NCBI GenBank assembly: GCA_009783265.1
Contig: WRHM01000001.1
Coordinates: forward strand, 682,001 to 746,000
Direction: 5' to 3'
Length of the DNA: 64,000 nucleotides
Origin: Oscillospiraceae bacterium
Lineage (GTDB): Bacteria > Bacillota > Clostridia > Oscillospirales > WRJC01
Of this stretch, positions 18,221-27,382 are shown piece by piece. The position numbers and the translations under genes are program-made. How positions within the stretch are numbered: position 1 is the first letter of the stretch; each line of letters opens with the position of its first letter. The notes beneath the pieces are model-generated. The model had not been told where the DNA came from. It did not search any database and saw only the letters and a program-made list of their open reading frames with translations.

Positions 18221-18784
18221 ATGTCGAGAATCGGAAAAATGCCTGTGGTTATACCCAAAGGCGTTGACATTAAGATAGAGAGCTTGAATGATGGCGGCAG
18301 CAGCGTGACGGTCAAAGGGCCGAAAGGCACGCTGAATCAAATAATGCACAAAGACATGGCAATAAAAATCGAGGGCGGCGAGGTATTGGTGACGCGTCCG
18401 TCTGAAAAAAAAGAACACAAATCGCTTCACGGACTGACAAGAGCGCTTATAAACAACATGGTAGTCGGGGTCACGGACGGATTCACAAAAGAATTAGATA
18501 TGGTCGGAGTAGGCTGGAGGGCGCAGAAACAGGGAAATAGCGTTGTATTTAATATCGGGTTTTCGCACCCTGTGACGGTAAACGAAGAACCCGGGATAAC
18601 GATTGATATTCCCGCGCAGAACAAAATTTTAATATCGGGACCGGATAAACAGAGGGTAGGACAGATAGCGGCTGAGATCAGAAGCCTGAGATTATTGAAA
18701 CGCGACCCGTATCCGAGCGGCAGCGGTTTTAAATATTCAAACGAGAGAATAAGGCGCAAAGCCGGTAAGGCAGGCAAGAAATAA
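18221..18784 (+). CDS. rplF: 50S ribosomal protein L6
   Basis: The protein is 187 residues. Two tandem L6 folds are readable: SRIGKMPVVIPKGVDIKIE first, and the C-terminal copy with ISGPDKQRVGQIAAEIRSLR and the KYSNERIRRKAGKAGKK end. L6 lies near the factor-binding site. Site TGGAGG before the ATG. Confidence 0.97.
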   Translation: MSRIGKMPVVIPKGVDIKIESLNDGGSSVTVKGPKGTLNQIMHKDMAIKIEGGEVLVTRPSEKKEHKSLHGLTRALINNMVVGVTDGFTKELDMVGVGWRAQKQGNSVVFNIGFSHPVTVNEEPGITIDIPAQNKILISGPDKQRVGQIAAEIRSLRLLKRDPYPSGSGFKYSNERIRRKAGKAGKK

Positions 18785-18796
18785 TAAATAAAGTCG

Positions 18797-18848
18797 GATA
18801 CGTGGCTTAATTAATATAATTATAATTAATATTTAAAGCCGGCGTATC
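18797..18848 (+). other. Stem-loop between rplF and rplR
   Basis: GATACG-x-GGCTT pairs with AAAGCC-xx-CGTATC around an AT-only, self-complementary loop. There is no U run, so it may be an RNA processing or stability element. It does not resemble the two repeat families. Confidence 0.5.
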
Positions 18849-18879
18849 TGCAATGATTGAAAGGAAAGAAAATAATAGT

Positions 18880-19239
18880 ATGATTAATAAAATTTCTTCG
18901 AATGACGCGAGAAAAAAACGTCACATGAGAATGAGAAGCAAATTGTCGGGAACTCCGGAAACGCCGAGGCTTTGCGTATTCCGGTCAAACTCGAATATAT
19001 ACGCCCAGATAATTGACGACGTAAACGGTAAGACTCTTGTTTCGGCGTCAAGTATAGAAAAAGATTTTGAAGCGGGCGCGACGAAAAAAGAAACGGCTAA
19101 GAAAGTCGGGACTGCTGTCGCAAAAAAAGCCGTCGCGGCTGATATAAAAACAGTGGTTTTTGACAGGGGCGGCTATCAGTATCACGGCAGGGTCAAAGAA
19201 CTCGCCGAAGGAGCTCGCGAGGGCGGTTTAGAATTTTAA
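18880..19239 (+). CDS. rplR: 50S ribosomal protein L18
   Basis: The protein is 119 residues from the ATG at 18880, which follows GAAAGGAAAG; an in-frame ATG at 18853 lies upstream of that site and is not favoured. The core is [20 protein letters not shown], followed by [12 protein letters not shown] and [21 protein letters not shown]18 binds 5S rRNA with L5. Confidence 0.95.
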   Translation: MINKISSNDARKKRHMRMRSKLSGTPETPRLCVFRSNSNIYAQIIDDVNGKTLVSASSIEKDFEAGATKKETAKKVGTAVAKKAVAADIKTVVFDRGGYQYHGRVKELAEGAREGGLEF

Positions 19240-19242
19240 TTT

Positions 19243-19292
19243 ATGTAGGGGCGGCCATCGACCGTCCGCGGACGCGCATTGCGCGCCCCTGC
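19243..19292. repeat. REP-like pair between rplR and rpsE
   Basis: TATGTAGGGGCGGCCATCGA and the opposed GGACGCGCATTGCGCGCCCC form two hairpins. The left foot GTAG is intact; the right one is altered to CTGC. Confidence 0.85.
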
Positions 19293-19349
19293 GACAAAAT
19301 AACAAAAAATGCAATATTTATAAAAATATTATTATGAAAGGGAGCAAAC

Positions 19350-19847
19350 ATGGTAGAAAAAGTTGATGTTGCGGCACTTGATATAAAAGAGCGTCTGGTG
19401 GCGACGAAAAGCGTGTCTAAGACTGTCAAGGGCGGTCGTATAAGAAGATTTACGGCGCTTATGGTAGTCGGCGACGAAAACGGGCATGTCGGATACGGAC
19501 TGGGAAAAGCGGCCGAAATCCCCGACGCGATAAGAAAAGCGATAGAAGACGCGAGAAAAAACGTGATAAAAGTATCTCTTAAAGGGACTACTATACCTCA
19601 TGAGATAGTCGGCGAATACGGAGCGGGAAAAGTTTTGTTGAAGCCTGCCGCCGAAGGCACCGGAGTAATAGCCGGCGGCGCGGTCAGGGCAGTTCTGGAT
19701 ATGGCCGGGGTAAGGGATATAAGAACAAAATGTCTGAGGTCGAACAATCCGACAAACGTCGTAAAAGCTACTTTCGAGGGACTGCGCGCATTGCGCACGG
19801 CTGACGAAGTGGCTAAGATGCGGGGAAAAGCCGTCTCGGAGATATAA
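19350..19847 (+). CDS. rpsE: 30S ribosomal protein S5
   Basis: The protein is 165 residues: [22 protein letters not shown] (dsRNA-binding fold), then [28 protein letters not shown] and the C-terminal [17 protein letters not shown]-like and [15 protein letters not shown] segments. S5 shapes decoding fidelity and the mRNA entry. AAAGGGAG site. Confidence 0.97.
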   Translation: MVEKVDVAALDIKERLVATKSVSKTVKGGRIRRFTALMVVGDENGHVGYGLGKAAEIPDAIRKAIEDARKNVIKVSLKGTTIPHEIVGEYGAGKVLLKPAAEGTGVIAGGAVRAVLDMAGVRDIRTKCLRSNNPTNVVKATFEGLRALRTADEVAKMRGKAVSEI

Positions 19848-19874
19848 TATAGAGATAAAAATTAAGGAGTTAAT

Positions 19875-20051
19875 ATGGCTAAAATTAATATAAAACTTGT
19901 AAAAAGCCTTATCGGCAGAAGCGATAAGCAGATAAAAACGGCCGCTTCTTTGAATTTGAGAAAAATCGGCGATATTTCATCGCATGAAGAAGGCCCTGTT
20001 CTCGACGGTAAACTGAGAGTTATTTCGCATCTCGTTGAAGTCGGGAAATAA
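19875..20051 (+). CDS. rpmD: 50S ribosomal protein L30
   Basis: The protein is 58 residues, starting MAKINIKLVKSLIGRSDKQI, the usual bacterial L30, and ending GKLRVISHLVEV. AAGGAG (19864-19869) precedes the ATG by five bases. Confidence 0.95.
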   Translation: MAKINIKLVKSLIGRSDKQIKTAASLNLRKIGDISSHEEGPVLDGKLRVISHLVEVGK

Positions 20052-20078
20052 ACAAAAAGTCCGGGTTTCGGAAAACCC

Positions 20079-20159
20079 GTAGGGGCGGGCATTACCCGTC
20101 CGCTAAGAATAAAATGATGTGATTATTATTAACACGGACGCGCAATGCGCGCACCTACA
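20079..20159. repeat. REP-like pair between rpmD and rplO
   Basis: GTAGGGGCGGGCATTACCCG on the left and GGACGCGCAATGCGCGCACC plus TAC on the right, with an AT spacer. It is preceded by a separate hairpin (CCGGGTTTCGGAAAACCCG) at 20061-20079 that abuts the GTAG. Confidence 0.85.
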
Positions 20160-20231
20160 TGAATTAAATATCAATTAATGCTAATGCATAATTTTATCAA
20201 AAATTTAAGATACGCAAGAAGGAGGAAAAAA

Positions 20232-20678
20232 ATGAAGCTCCATGAATTATCACCCGCGCCCGGTTCTGTGAAAAGCAGATACAGAAAGGGCAGAGGAACA
20301 GGCTCCGGCAACGGAAAGACAGCGGGTAAGGGACATAAAGGGCAGAATGCCCGTTCAGGCGGGGGAGTAAGGCCCGGCTTTGAGGGCGGACAGCTTCCGT
20401 TGTACAGGAGATTGCCTAAGCGCGGGTTCAAAAATTTTATATTCAAAAAAGAATACGCCATAGTAAATCTGAAAACGCTTGAAAATAAATTTAGTGATGG
20501 CGACGTAGTCACGGCTGAAAATTTAATTGAATTAAAAATTATAAAAAACAAGCTTGACGGCGTAAAGATTTTAGCCGCAGGAAATCTGACAAAAAAACTG
20601 ACGGTCAAAGCCGACGTATTCTCAGAGAACGCCAAAAATAAAATAGAATCAGTCGGGGGAAAGGCGGAGGTGATCTGA
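20232..20678 (+). CDS. rplO: 50S ribosomal protein L15
   Basis: The protein is 148 residues from the ATG at 20232 (site AAGGAGG). The glycine-rich N-terminal extension is visible: [53 protein letters not shown]. Earlier in-frame ATGs at 20178 and so on lack sites. One base separates its stop from secY. Confidence 0.97.
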   Translation: MKLHELSPAPGSVKSRYRKGRGTGSGNGKTAGKGHKGQNARSGGGVRPGFEGGQLPLYRRLPKRGFKNFIFKKEYAIVNLKTLENKFSDGDVVTAENLIELKIIKNKLDGVKILAAGNLTKKLTVKADVFSENAKNKIESVGGKAEVI

Positions 20679-20679
20679 T

Positions 20680-22047
20680 ATGTCCGGTATGTTCGCAACA
20701 TTCAGGAACGCCTTTAAAATCCCCGAGCTGAAGTCAAAACTTATATTTACGCTTATTATACTGGTGCTTTACAGGCTCGGGGCGTCGATTCCGGTTCCGT
20801 TTATCAATTCTGAATTAATGCAGGATTTATTTAAAAGCCAGGGCGACACGATTTTCGGTTATCTTAATATTTTATCCGGGGACGCGTTCTCCAAAGCGAC
20901 TCTGTTCGCTTTGTCTATAAGCCCTTATATTACTTCGTCGATCGTAATGCAGCTTTTGACTATAGCGATCCCGGCTCTTGAAAAAATGCAGAAAAGCGGC
21001 GACGACGGAAGAAAAAAGATAACGCAGATCACAAGATACGTAACAGTTGCATTGGGACTTATAACCGGTTACGGATATTACATGACGCTTCGTTATACTT
21101 ATCATATCGTAAGCAACGAGAGTTTATTTGCCGGAATTATAATAGTGGCGTGTTACAGCGCGGGTTCGGCCCTGATTATGTGGCTGGGCGAAAAAATAAA
21201 CGAAAACGGCATAGGCAACGGAATCTCTATGATATTATTTGCAAATATTATATCAAGGGTGCCGAGTTCGGCTGTAAACCAGATATGGGGCATAATCCAG
21301 ACAATTCAGGATTCTGCAAAAGGCGCGCGCGAAGTTATATGGGAAACAGGAAAATCTCTGATTGTAGTAGTCGTGGCTCTTGTAATAATCGCTTTTGTAG
21401 TGTATATGTCAAACGCCGAGAGGCGAATCCCGGTGCAGTATTCAAAAAGGGTCGTCGGGCGCAAAATGTACGGCGGGCAGAGCACATATCTGCCTATGAA
21501 AGTAAATATGTCAGGAGTTATGCCGATAATCTTTGCATCGTCGATGGTTTCGATACCTGCTACTATAATAAGCTTCATGAACAAAAATCCTAACGGAAGG
21601 TCTCCTATACAGGCTGACCAGCCGATATTGCACTTTATGTATAACCTGTTCGGGACAACAAGTATATTATATATAGTTTTAGAGTTTGTGCTTATTGTGG
21701 CGTTTTCGTATTTTTATATAGCGATTTCGTTTAATCCGCTTGAAGTGTCAAATAATTTAATGAAAAACGGCGGATTTATCCCCGGTATAAGACCGGGCAA
21801 GCCCACGACTGAGTTTATAACTAAAATTTTAAACAGGATAGTTTTGATTGGCGGTCTGTTTTTGGGAATCGTCGCGGTTTTCCCGTTGATTATAAACGCT
21901 GTGGCTTCGGCGTTTAATCTGGGGACTCTCGGAGCGATTGCGTTCGGAGGCTCGTCGTTATTGATTGTCGTCGGGGTCGCCCTTGAGACTACAAGAGAAA
22001 TAGAGGCCCAGATGACAATGAGGCATTACAAGGGATTCTTGGAATAA
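20680..22047 (+). CDS. secY: Preprotein translocase subunit SecY
   Basis: The protein is 455 residues with ten predicted membrane segments. SecY signatures include YRLGASIPVPFI in TM1, QLLTIAIPALEKMQKSGDDG before the cytosolic loop, GNGISMILFANII and the C-terminal NGGFIPGIRPGKPT loop that contacts SecA and the ribosome. It forms the channel with SecE and SecG. The ribosome site is GGAGGTGAT in the rplO end. A 170-base gap with a repeat separates it from adk. Confidence 0.98.
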   Translation: MSGMFATFRNAFKIPELKSKLIFTLIILVLYRLGASIPVPFINSELMQDLFKSQGDTIFGYLNILSGDAFSKATLFALSISPYITSSIVMQLLTIAIPALEKMQKSGDDGRKKITQITRYVTVALGLITGYGYYMTLRYTYHIVSNESLFAGIIIVACYSAGSALIMWLGEKINENGIGNGISMILFANIISRVPSSAVNQIWGIIQTIQDSAKGAREVIWETGKSLIVVVVALVIIAFVVYMSNAERRIPVQYSKRVVGRKMYGGQSTYLPMKVNMSGVMPIIFASSMVSIPATIISFMNKNPNGRSPIQADQPILHFMYNLFGTTSILYIVLEFVLIVAFSYFYIAISFNPLEVSNNLMKNGGFIPGIRPGKPTTEFITKILNRIVLIGGLFLGIVAVFPLIINAVASAFNLGTLGAIAFGGSSLLIVVGVALETTREIEAQMTMRHYKGFLE

Positions 22048-22082
22048 AAAAAACTGAAAATTAATTCGTAAGGCGTTAATGT

Positions 22083-22196
22083 AAAGGCTCCTTTTCCAAA
22101 GGAGCTGTCAGCGTAAGCTGACTGAGGATTAATTAATTCACAATAATCCCCCGTCAACACCTCGTGTTGCCACCCCCTTTGAAAAAGAGGGCTTTC
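22083..22196. repeat. Composite inverted repeat between secY and adk
   Basis: Same family and order of parts as 10950: AAAGGCTCCTTTTCC hairpin, GTCAGCGTAAGCTGAC, GTCAACACCTCGTGTTG, and a final CCCCCTTT...AGAGGGCTTT hairpin. Differences between the copies fall mostly in loops. Confidence 0.8.
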
Positions 22197-22240
22197 GGAA
22201 AAAAAATTAACTTTGCGAATTGAATACGGAGAAAATTTAT

Positions 22241-22897
22241 ATGAATATTATTTTCTTGGGTGCGCCGGGAGCCGGAAAAGGCACTCAGGCTGAAAATGTC
22301 AGCGAAAAGCTCAATATCCCGAATATATCTACAGGGGCATTGTTTCGGGAGGCTGTCGCCGCAAAAACAGATACGGGATTGAAAGCAAAAGAATATATGG
22401 ACAACGGGGGGCTTGTTCCCGACGGCATAACTGTGAATATCTTAAAAGAAAGACTCGCTAAACCGGATTGCGAAAACGGGTTTATACTCGACGGTTTCCC
22501 AAGAACGGTCCCGCAGGCTGAATATCTCGAAGAATCTGGCGTTGTTATAGATTTAGTAATAGATATATATGTTCCCGACGATAAAATAATCGAGAGAATA
22601 AGCGGCAGAAGAGTATGCCCTATGTGCGGCGCGTCGTATCATATAATCTATAAGCCGTCGCACAGGGGAAATATATGCGGCAGGTGCGAGAGCAGATTGA
22701 TTATCAGGGACGACGACAAGCCCGAAGTTGTTTTCAGCAGACTTGAAACTTATCACGGGCAAACTGAGCCGTTGATAGATTTTTATAAAAATAAAGGCGT
22801 GCTTGAAACAGTTATAGGACAGGAAGAAGTCGACGACACGTCAAAACTGACTTTTGAAGTTATTCAGAATTTTAATGCTAAAACTAAAATTGAGTAA
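22241..22897 (+). CDS. adk: Adenylate kinase, zinc-LID type
   Basis: The protein is 218 residues from the ATG at 22241. It has the P-loop LGAPGAGKGTQAE, the NMP motif STGALFREAV, GFPRTVPQAE, and a LID with CPMCGASYH and ICGRCESR (about 126-150), a four-cysteine zinc site. It interconverts AMP, ADP and ATP. It lies after secY as in most Firmicutes. The upstream ATG at 22220 has no proper site. Confidence 0.97.
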   Translation: MNIIFLGAPGAGKGTQAENVSEKLNIPNISTGALFREAVAAKTDTGLKAKEYMDNGGLVPDGITVNILKERLAKPDCENGFILDGFPRTVPQAEYLEESGVVIDLVIDIYVPDDKIIERISGRRVCPMCGASYHIIYKPSHRGNICGRCESRLIIRDDDKPEVVFSRLETYHGQTEPLIDFYKNKGVLETVIGQEEVDDTSKLTFEVIQNFNAKTKIE

Positions 22898-22914
22898 ACG
22901 GATTTGATTTTGAT

Positions 22915-23700
22915 ATGATAAATATAAAATCCCAGCGTGAGATCGAGGTAATGCGAAAAGCGTGCAAAATTGCGGCAGAGGCTTTAAAAATCGCCGGCGA
23001 AATGATAATCCCGGGAATATCGACGAAAAAAATCGAAACGCAAATGCGGAAATATATCGAGAGCCGCGGGGCTGTCCCGTCGTTTTTTAACTATAACGGA
23101 TTTCCCGCAAACGCGTGCATAAGCATTAATGACGAAGTAATCCACGGGATTCCCAGAGAAAGCAGGATAATGCGGGAAGGCGATATAGTTAAAATAGACG
23201 TCGGGGCAAAATTTAACGGCTATCACGGGGACTGCGCCAACACGTTTTACTGCGGAAATTTTAATAATATAAACGCGAAGATAAAAAAGCTGATTGAGAC
23301 GGCGAAGCAGAGTTTTTTCGAGGGGATAAAATTCGCGTGCGTGGGATACAGGATCGGGGACGTCGGCGCGGCTATCCAGAATTATGTCGAATCAAACGGA
23401 TTTTCGATTGTGCGGGAATATATAGGACACGGAGTGGGAAGAAACCTGCATGAAAAACCGGATATACCCCATTATGTCGAAGAGGGCAAGGGAAAAGGCC
23501 AGCGTCTGGCCGAAAACATGGTGATCGCGATTGAACCAATGGTAAACATGGGCAGCTATGAAGTGAAAGTTCACGAAGATAAATGGACGGTAAAAACTCT
23601 TGACGGCAGTTTGTCTGCGCACTATGAAAATACTGTGTTAATTAAAAAAAACGGCTGCGAAATACTTACTGTTACGGATGCAAGCGCAAATTATAAATAA
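22915..23700 (+). CDS. map: Methionine aminopeptidase type I
   Basis: The protein is 261 residues. Metal ligands of the pita-bread fold are visible in KIDVGAKFNGYHGDCANTF (two Asp), GHGVGRNLHEKP (His), IAIEPMV (Glu) and HYENTVL (Glu). It removes the initiator methionine co-translationally. It starts 17 bases after adk with no strong Shine-Dalgarno, hinting at coupling. Confidence 0.96.
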   Translation: MINIKSQREIEVMRKACKIAAEALKIAGEMIIPGISTKKIETQMRKYIESRGAVPSFFNYNGFPANACISINDEVIHGIPRESRIMREGDIVKIDVGAKFNGYHGDCANTFYCGNFNNINAKIKKLIETAKQSFFEGIKFACVGYRIGDVGAAIQNYVESNGFSIVREYIGHGVGRNLHEKPDIPHYVEEGKGKGQRLAENMVIAIEPMVNMGSYEVKVHEDKWTVKTLDGSLSAHYENTVLIKKNGCEILTVTDASANYK

Positions 23701-23719
23701 TTCCGGAGGCTTATATTTT

Positions 23720-24007
23720 ATGACGGGAGGCAATAAAGCTAATTATAATGTCGGGGATATAGTTCTCGCCGTTGCGGGGAGAGATTCGGAGAGGTTGTTT
23801 CTGGTTGTGGGGATTTTAGACGAAAGCTATGTTTATATTGCAAACGGCAAATCAAGGAAAGCAGATTCCCCGAAAAAGAAGAAAATCAGGCATATAAAGC
23901 TTTTAAAAAAAGCCGAAAATAATTTTATCGAAAGCCTGAATTTAAAAAACGGGAAATTTAATAATTCTGTTTTGAGGAAAATAATAAGCGAATTCAAAGA
24001 AATTTAA
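23720..24007 (+). CDS. KOW-domain RNA-binding protein (L14e-like)
   Basis: The protein is 95 residues from ATG 23720 (GGAGG at 23703-23707). An N-terminal KOW-type SH3 strand set (YNVGDIVLAVAGRDSERLFL, VVGILDESYVYIANGKSRK) is followed by a lysine-rich patch (PKKKKIRHIKLLKK) and a short helix. Small proteins of this kind are conserved between map and infA in Clostridia and are thought to bind ribosomes or RNA; the role is not established. The frame opens inside the end of map, but translation from there is unlikely. Confidence 0.8.
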   Translation: MTGGNKANYNVGDIVLAVAGRDSERLFLVVGILDESYVYIANGKSRKADSPKKKKIRHIKLLKKAENNFIESLNLKNGKFNNSVLRKIISEFKEI

Positions 24008-24105
24008 TATTTTTATGTTAAAATAATTATTTGCGGCAAAAAATAATAATATAAATTAAACTAAAAAATTTAAAAATTAAAAAAGATTAAAAAGGGGGAG
24101 TTGTT

Positions 24106-24324
24106 CTGCCAAAAGATGATGTTATAGAATTTGAGGGAGTTGTAACTGAAGCATTGCCAAACGCCGTGTTTAAAGTTAAACTGCCGAACGACCATATAAT
24201 TACAGCGCATATATCCGGGAAATTAAGAATGAATTATATAAGAATTCTGCCTGGGGACAAAGTCACGGTCGAAGTTTCGATTTATGATTTGGACAAGGGC
24301 AGAATAACATGGAGATCAAAGTAA
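24106..24324 (+). CDS. infA: Translation initiation factor IF-1, apparent CTG start
   Basis: The 72-residue reading [19 protein letters not shown]...GRITWRSK is a full IF-1 (S1/OB fold), with [19 protein letters not shown] in place. It was found by reading the sequence because no ATG, GTG or TTG opens this frame. The only sensible start is CTG at 24106, five bases after AAGGGGGAG (24092-24100). The first in-frame ATG is at residue 42, far inside the fold. IF-1 blocks the A site during initiation. Rare starts are known for infC (AUU), where they serve autoregulation; the same here is inference. Confidence 0.92.
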   Translation: MPKDDVIEFEGVVTEALPNAVFKVKLPNDHIITAHISGKLRMNYIRILPGDKVTVEVSIYDLDKGRITWRSK

Positions 24325-24332
24325 ATATTATT

Positions 24333-24362
24333 ATTGTAGGGCGCGACGGCCCCGGCGCGCCG
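24333..24362. repeat. Single REP-like hairpin between infA and rpmJ
   Basis: TTGTAGGGCGCGACGGCCCC followed by GGCGCGCCGTG. The GTAG foot is intact, but only one arm is present. Confidence 0.7.
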
Positions 24363-24413
24363 TGAAAAAATATCGGGTTAATAGAAACAGTAGAAAGCGA
24401 GAGTGTAATTAAA

Positions 24414-24548
24414 ATGAAAGTAAGGCCGTCGGTTAAGCCGATATGCGAAAAATGCAAAATAATAAAAAGACATAACAAAGTAATGGTCATCTGCGAAAAC
24501 CCGAAGCACAAGCAGAGGCAGGGCTCCAGGGGCGGGTCCAATCCGTAG
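24414..24548 (+). CDS. rpmJ: 50S ribosomal protein L36, with six extra C-terminal residues
   Basis: The protein is 44 residues. [20 protein letters not shown] and [15 protein letters not shown] are the standard 37-38 residue L36 with its zinc Cys-Cys-Cys-His set. A short tail SRGGSNP continues to TAG, where most L36 proteins stop after QG. Shine-Dalgarno is weak (GAGAG). Confidence 0.95.
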   Translation: MKVRPSVKPICEKCKIIKRHNKVMVICENPKHKQRQGSRGGSNP

Positions 24549-24574
24549 AATTAATATATAAAAAAGGAGTTTTT

Positions 24575-24727
24575 ATGGCGACGAAAACAAAACGCGGAAA
24601 CGCTATCAAGTCAACCCCGAACTGGAGGGGAACGTGCCCGTCGTGCAAAAGAACGGGAGTAAAGCTTCTCTGGACGAAAGTCGAGGGGGAGAGCAGTCTG
24701 AAAGTTTGCAAGCACTGCGGCAAATAA
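24575..24727 (+). CDS. Small zinc-ribbon protein of unknown function in the alpha operon
   Basis: The protein is 50 residues with a perfect AAAAGGAG site and ATG at 24575. It is basic at the N-terminus (MATKTKRGNAIKSTPNWRGT) and then has CPSCKRTGVKLLW and VCKHCGK, two CxxC pairs about 23 residues apart, so a zinc ribbon. It is not L36, L33, L32 or S14. Its place between rpmJ and rpsM, on the same strand and with its own good site, suggests a ribosome-associated or RNA-binding role. I do not recognise the family. Confidence 0.75.
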   Translation: MATKTKRGNAIKSTPNWRGTCPSCKRTGVKLLWTKVEGESSLKVCKHCGK

Positions 24728-24731
24728 AAAA

Positions 24732-24789
24732 TTGTAGGGACGCCATAAATGGCGTCCGCGGACACGAACGATATATCGTGTCCCTATGG
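24732..24789. repeat. REP-like pair between the zinc-ribbon gene and rpsM
   Basis: TTGTAGGGACGCCATAAATG and the opposed GGACACGAACGATATATCGT plus GTCCCTA. It carries the same two palindromes as 13307 and 16061 but in the opposite order. Confidence 0.85.
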
Positions 24790-24824
24790 ATAAATTTAAT
24801 TTTTAAGAAAGGAGAAAAATTTAT

Positions 24825-25193
24825 ATGGCGCGTATTGCAGGTGTCGACATACCGAGGGAGAAGCGCGTGGAAATCGGGCTGACTTATATTTTTGGTATAG
24901 GCAGGACGAGCGCAAATAAAATCCTCGCGGAAACGGGAATAAATCCCGACACAAGAGTCAAAGATTTATCTGAGGACGATGTTGCGAAAATAAGAGAGCT
25001 TATCGACAATGATTATACTGTCGAGGGTGATTTAAGAAGAAATGTCGCGATGGATATAAAGAGAATGATAGAAATCGGCTGTTACAGGGGAATAAGGCAC
25101 AGAAAAGGTCTCCCCGTAAGAGGCCAGAGGACAAAGACAAATGCCAGGACACGTAAAGGCCCGGCTAAAACTATCGCGAATAAGAAGAAATAG
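24825..25193 (+). CDS. rpsM: 30S ribosomal protein S13
   Basis: The protein is 122 residues: [20 protein letters not shown], then the helix-two-turn-helix and RNA-binding tail [20 protein letters not shown] and [15 protein letters not shown]13 contacts the P-site tRNA and S19. AAAGGAG site. Confidence 0.97.
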   Translation: MARIAGVDIPREKRVEIGLTYIFGIGRTSANKILAETGINPDTRVKDLSEDDVAKIRELIDNDYTVEGDLRRNVAMDIKRMIEIGCYRGIRHRKGLPVRGQRTKTNARTRKGPAKTIANKKK

Positions 25194-25248
25194 AAGTATA
25201 TAGAAGAAATAATATTAATTTGCTTTAAAAGGAGTGATTAAGAGCAAA

Positions 25249-25650
25249 ATGGCAAAACAAACAATGAAAAAAACTGTTGTCAAAAGACGCCGCGAACGTA
25301 AAAATATAGAAAAAGGCGCAGCCCATATCAGGTCGACGTTTAATAATACTATAGTTACGATAAGCGACGTAAACGGAAACGTAATATCTTGGGCTTCCGG
25401 CGGGGAAATGGGCTTTAAAGGCTCAAGAAAGTCAACGCCGTTCGCCGCCCAGCAGGCTGCCGAGGCTGCGGCTAAGGGAGCAATGGAACACGGGCTTAAA
25501 ACAATTGAAGTTTACGTAAAAGGCCCGGGACAGGGCAGGGAATCGGCAATCAGGTCGCTCCAGACCGCGGGGCTTGAAGTAATAATGATAAAAGACGTAA
25601 CGCCGATACCGCACAACGGCTGCAGGCCGCCCAAACGCAGACGCATATAA
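25249..25650 (+). CDS. rpsK: 30S ribosomal protein S11
   Basis: The protein is 133 residues from the ATG at 25249; a GTG at 25234 overlaps the AAAGGAG site and cannot be the start. [19 protein letters not shown], then [20 protein letters not shown]-like core and final [17 protein letters not shown] are canonical. S11 forms the platform near the E site. Confidence 0.97.
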   Translation: MAKQTMKKTVVKRRRERKNIEKGAAHIRSTFNNTIVTISDVNGNVISWASGGEMGFKGSRKSTPFAAQQAAEAAAKGAMEHGLKTIEVYVKGPGQGRESAIRSLQTAGLEVIMIKDVTPIPHNGCRPPKRRRI

Positions 25651-25704
25651 TTATTTTCTGATTTGATTTTATTTGATTTAATTTAGGAGGTTATAAATTA
25701 AAAT

Positions 25705-26337
25705 ATGTCAAGATATACAGGCCCCGTATGCAGGCTTTGCCGCAGGGAGGGCGATAAATTATTTTTAAAAGGCGAAAGATGCTATACTGATAAGTGCGCC
25801 GTTGGAAGAAGGGCAAAATCTATGGCGCCCGGACAGCACGGGGCTTCGGCTAAAAAGCCGAAAGAATACGGGACGCAGCTAAGAGAAAAACAAAAAGCAA
25901 AGAGAATTTACGGGCTTCATGAAACCCAGTTTAAAAATATATTCAGGAGAGCGGAAAAAAGAGAGGGAATGGCAGGCGTAAATCTTCTCGTTTTGCTTGA
26001 ATTGCGTCTGGATAATATTATTTACAAGATGGGAATGGCCGAGAGCAGAAAAGAAGCGAGGCAGCTTGTAACCCACAGGCATTTTACTGTTAATGGCAAA
26101 AAGGCGAATATCCCGTCGATGACGCTTAAACTAAACGATGTTATCGCATTGGACGAAAGCAGCCGTTCTCTTGAAAAAATAAAAGATTTGATAGCGAATC
26201 TGGATAACAGGACGACGGTCAAATGGCTTGACGTTGACAGAACTAACGTCTCGGCTAAAATCGTTTCGGTCCCGACAAGGGACGATATAGATTTCCCGTT
26301 CAGAGAGCATCTTATCGTCGAATTATATTCTAAATAA
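25705..26337 (+). CDS. rpsD: 30S ribosomal protein S4, zinc-containing form
   Basis: The protein is 210 residues. The N-terminal CRLC and later C-x4-C (about residues 9, 12, 26 and 31) are the zinc site of the C+ form. MAPGQHGASAKKPKEYGTQL and the S4 RNA-binding domain (LRLDNIIYKMGMAESRKEAR) follow. S4 nucleates 30S assembly and acts as translational repressor of alpha operons in several bacteria. AGGAGG site. Confidence 0.97.
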   Translation: MSRYTGPVCRLCRREGDKLFLKGERCYTDKCAVGRRAKSMAPGQHGASAKKPKEYGTQLREKQKAKRIYGLHETQFKNIFRRAEKREGMAGVNLLVLLELRLDNIIYKMGMAESRKEARQLVTHRHFTVNGKKANIPSMTLKLNDVIALDESSRSLEKIKDLIANLDNRTTVKWLDVDRTNVSAKIVSVPTRDDIDFPFREHLIVELYSK

Positions 26338-26434
26338 TTAAAATATAATTAAAATTAAATAACAAAAAATAGAATAGAACAGAACAGAATAAAACAGATA
26401 TAGTAAGATAAAAATTGGAGGGTGTATTATAAGT

Positions 26435-27382
26435 ATGATAGAAAAGCCCGTTATTACCCCGTCTTATCTTGATAAAGACGGCGCTCACGGAAGTTTTGTA
26501 ATTGAGCCCCTTGAGAGGGGATACGGTATCACGCTGGGCAATTCGCTCAGGAGGATATTATTGTCGTCATTGCCGGGAGTAGCTGTAACGTCGGTTAAAA
26601 TAGACGGAGTTTTGCACGAAATATCGACGATTCCAAATGTAAAAGAAGACGTGACCCAGATAGTGTTGAATATAAAGGGAATAACAGCACGGCTCAACGG
26701 CGAAGGCCCGAAAACTGTTTTGATAGACGCGCAGGGCGAGGGGATCGTGACGGCGGAGTCGATAAAAACGGACGCGGAACTTGAAATATTAAACCCTGAG
26801 CATCATATAGCCACGCTCGGCGAAAGGGCGAGGCTTTATATGGAATTGACGTTTGACAGGGGCAGGGGATATGTTTCGGCTGAAAAAAATAAAACGGACG
26901 TTCAAAACCCGGCTATCGGGGTTATATATGCAGATTCTATTTTTACACCCGTACTGATGATGAAGTATTCGGTGGAGAATACACGCGTGGGAAACATAAC
27001 GGATTATGACAAACTGATAATGGAAGTAAAGACTAACGGGACAATATCTGCTAAAGAGGCAGTTTCCTTAGCGGCCAAGATACTCAATGAACATCTCAAT
27101 CTGTTTGTGGAACTGTCCGACGAGGGCAAGAAAACAGAAATCATGGTTGAACGGGAAGAAAATATAAAAGAAAAAGTCCTTGAGATGACCATTGAAGAGC
27201 TTGACATGTCTGTGCGTTCGTTTAATTGCTTAAAACGCGCAGGGATTGATACAGTCGAAGATTTGACCAACAGAACCGAAGAAGACATGATAAAAGTCAG
27301 AAATCTGGGTAAAAAATCGCTCGAAGAAGTTATACAGAAACTTCACTCTTTGGGATTATCGTTGAAAAAAGATGACGAGTAG
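26435..27382 (+). CDS. rpoA: RNA polymerase subunit alpha
   Basis: The protein is 315 residues. The alpha-NTD (about 1-230) starts [20 protein letters not shown] and contains [21 protein letters not shown] linker precedes the alpha-CTD (about 245-310) with [19 protein letters not shown] and [12 protein letters not shown], which contacts UP elements and activators. The TAG stop (27380-27382) is part of the GTAG that opens the next REP element. Confidence 0.98.
   Translation: MIEKPVITPSYLDKDGAHGSFVIEPLERGYGITLGNSLRRILLSSLPGVAVTSVKIDGVLHEISTIPNVKEDVTQIVLNIKGITARLNGEGPKTVLIDAQGEGIVTAESIKTDAELEILNPEHHIATLGERARLYMELTFDRGRGYVSAEKNKTDVQNPAIGVIYADSIFTPVLMMKYSVENTRVGNITDYDKLIMEVKTNGTISAKEAVSLAAKILNEHLNLFVELSDEGKKTEIMVEREENIKEKVLEMTIEELDMSVRSFNCLKRAGIDTVEDLTNRTEEDMIKVRNLGKKSLEEVIQKLHSLGLSLKKDDE

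Noticed and set aside
20171-20701. 176-residue open frame antisense to rplO
   Set aside because: It is the complement of a certain ribosomal protein gene, has no ribosome site and shows no family features.
24634-24882. 82-residue frame spanning the zinc-ribbon gene, repeat and rpsM start
   Set aside because: It overlaps two better genes and passes through the REP hairpins.
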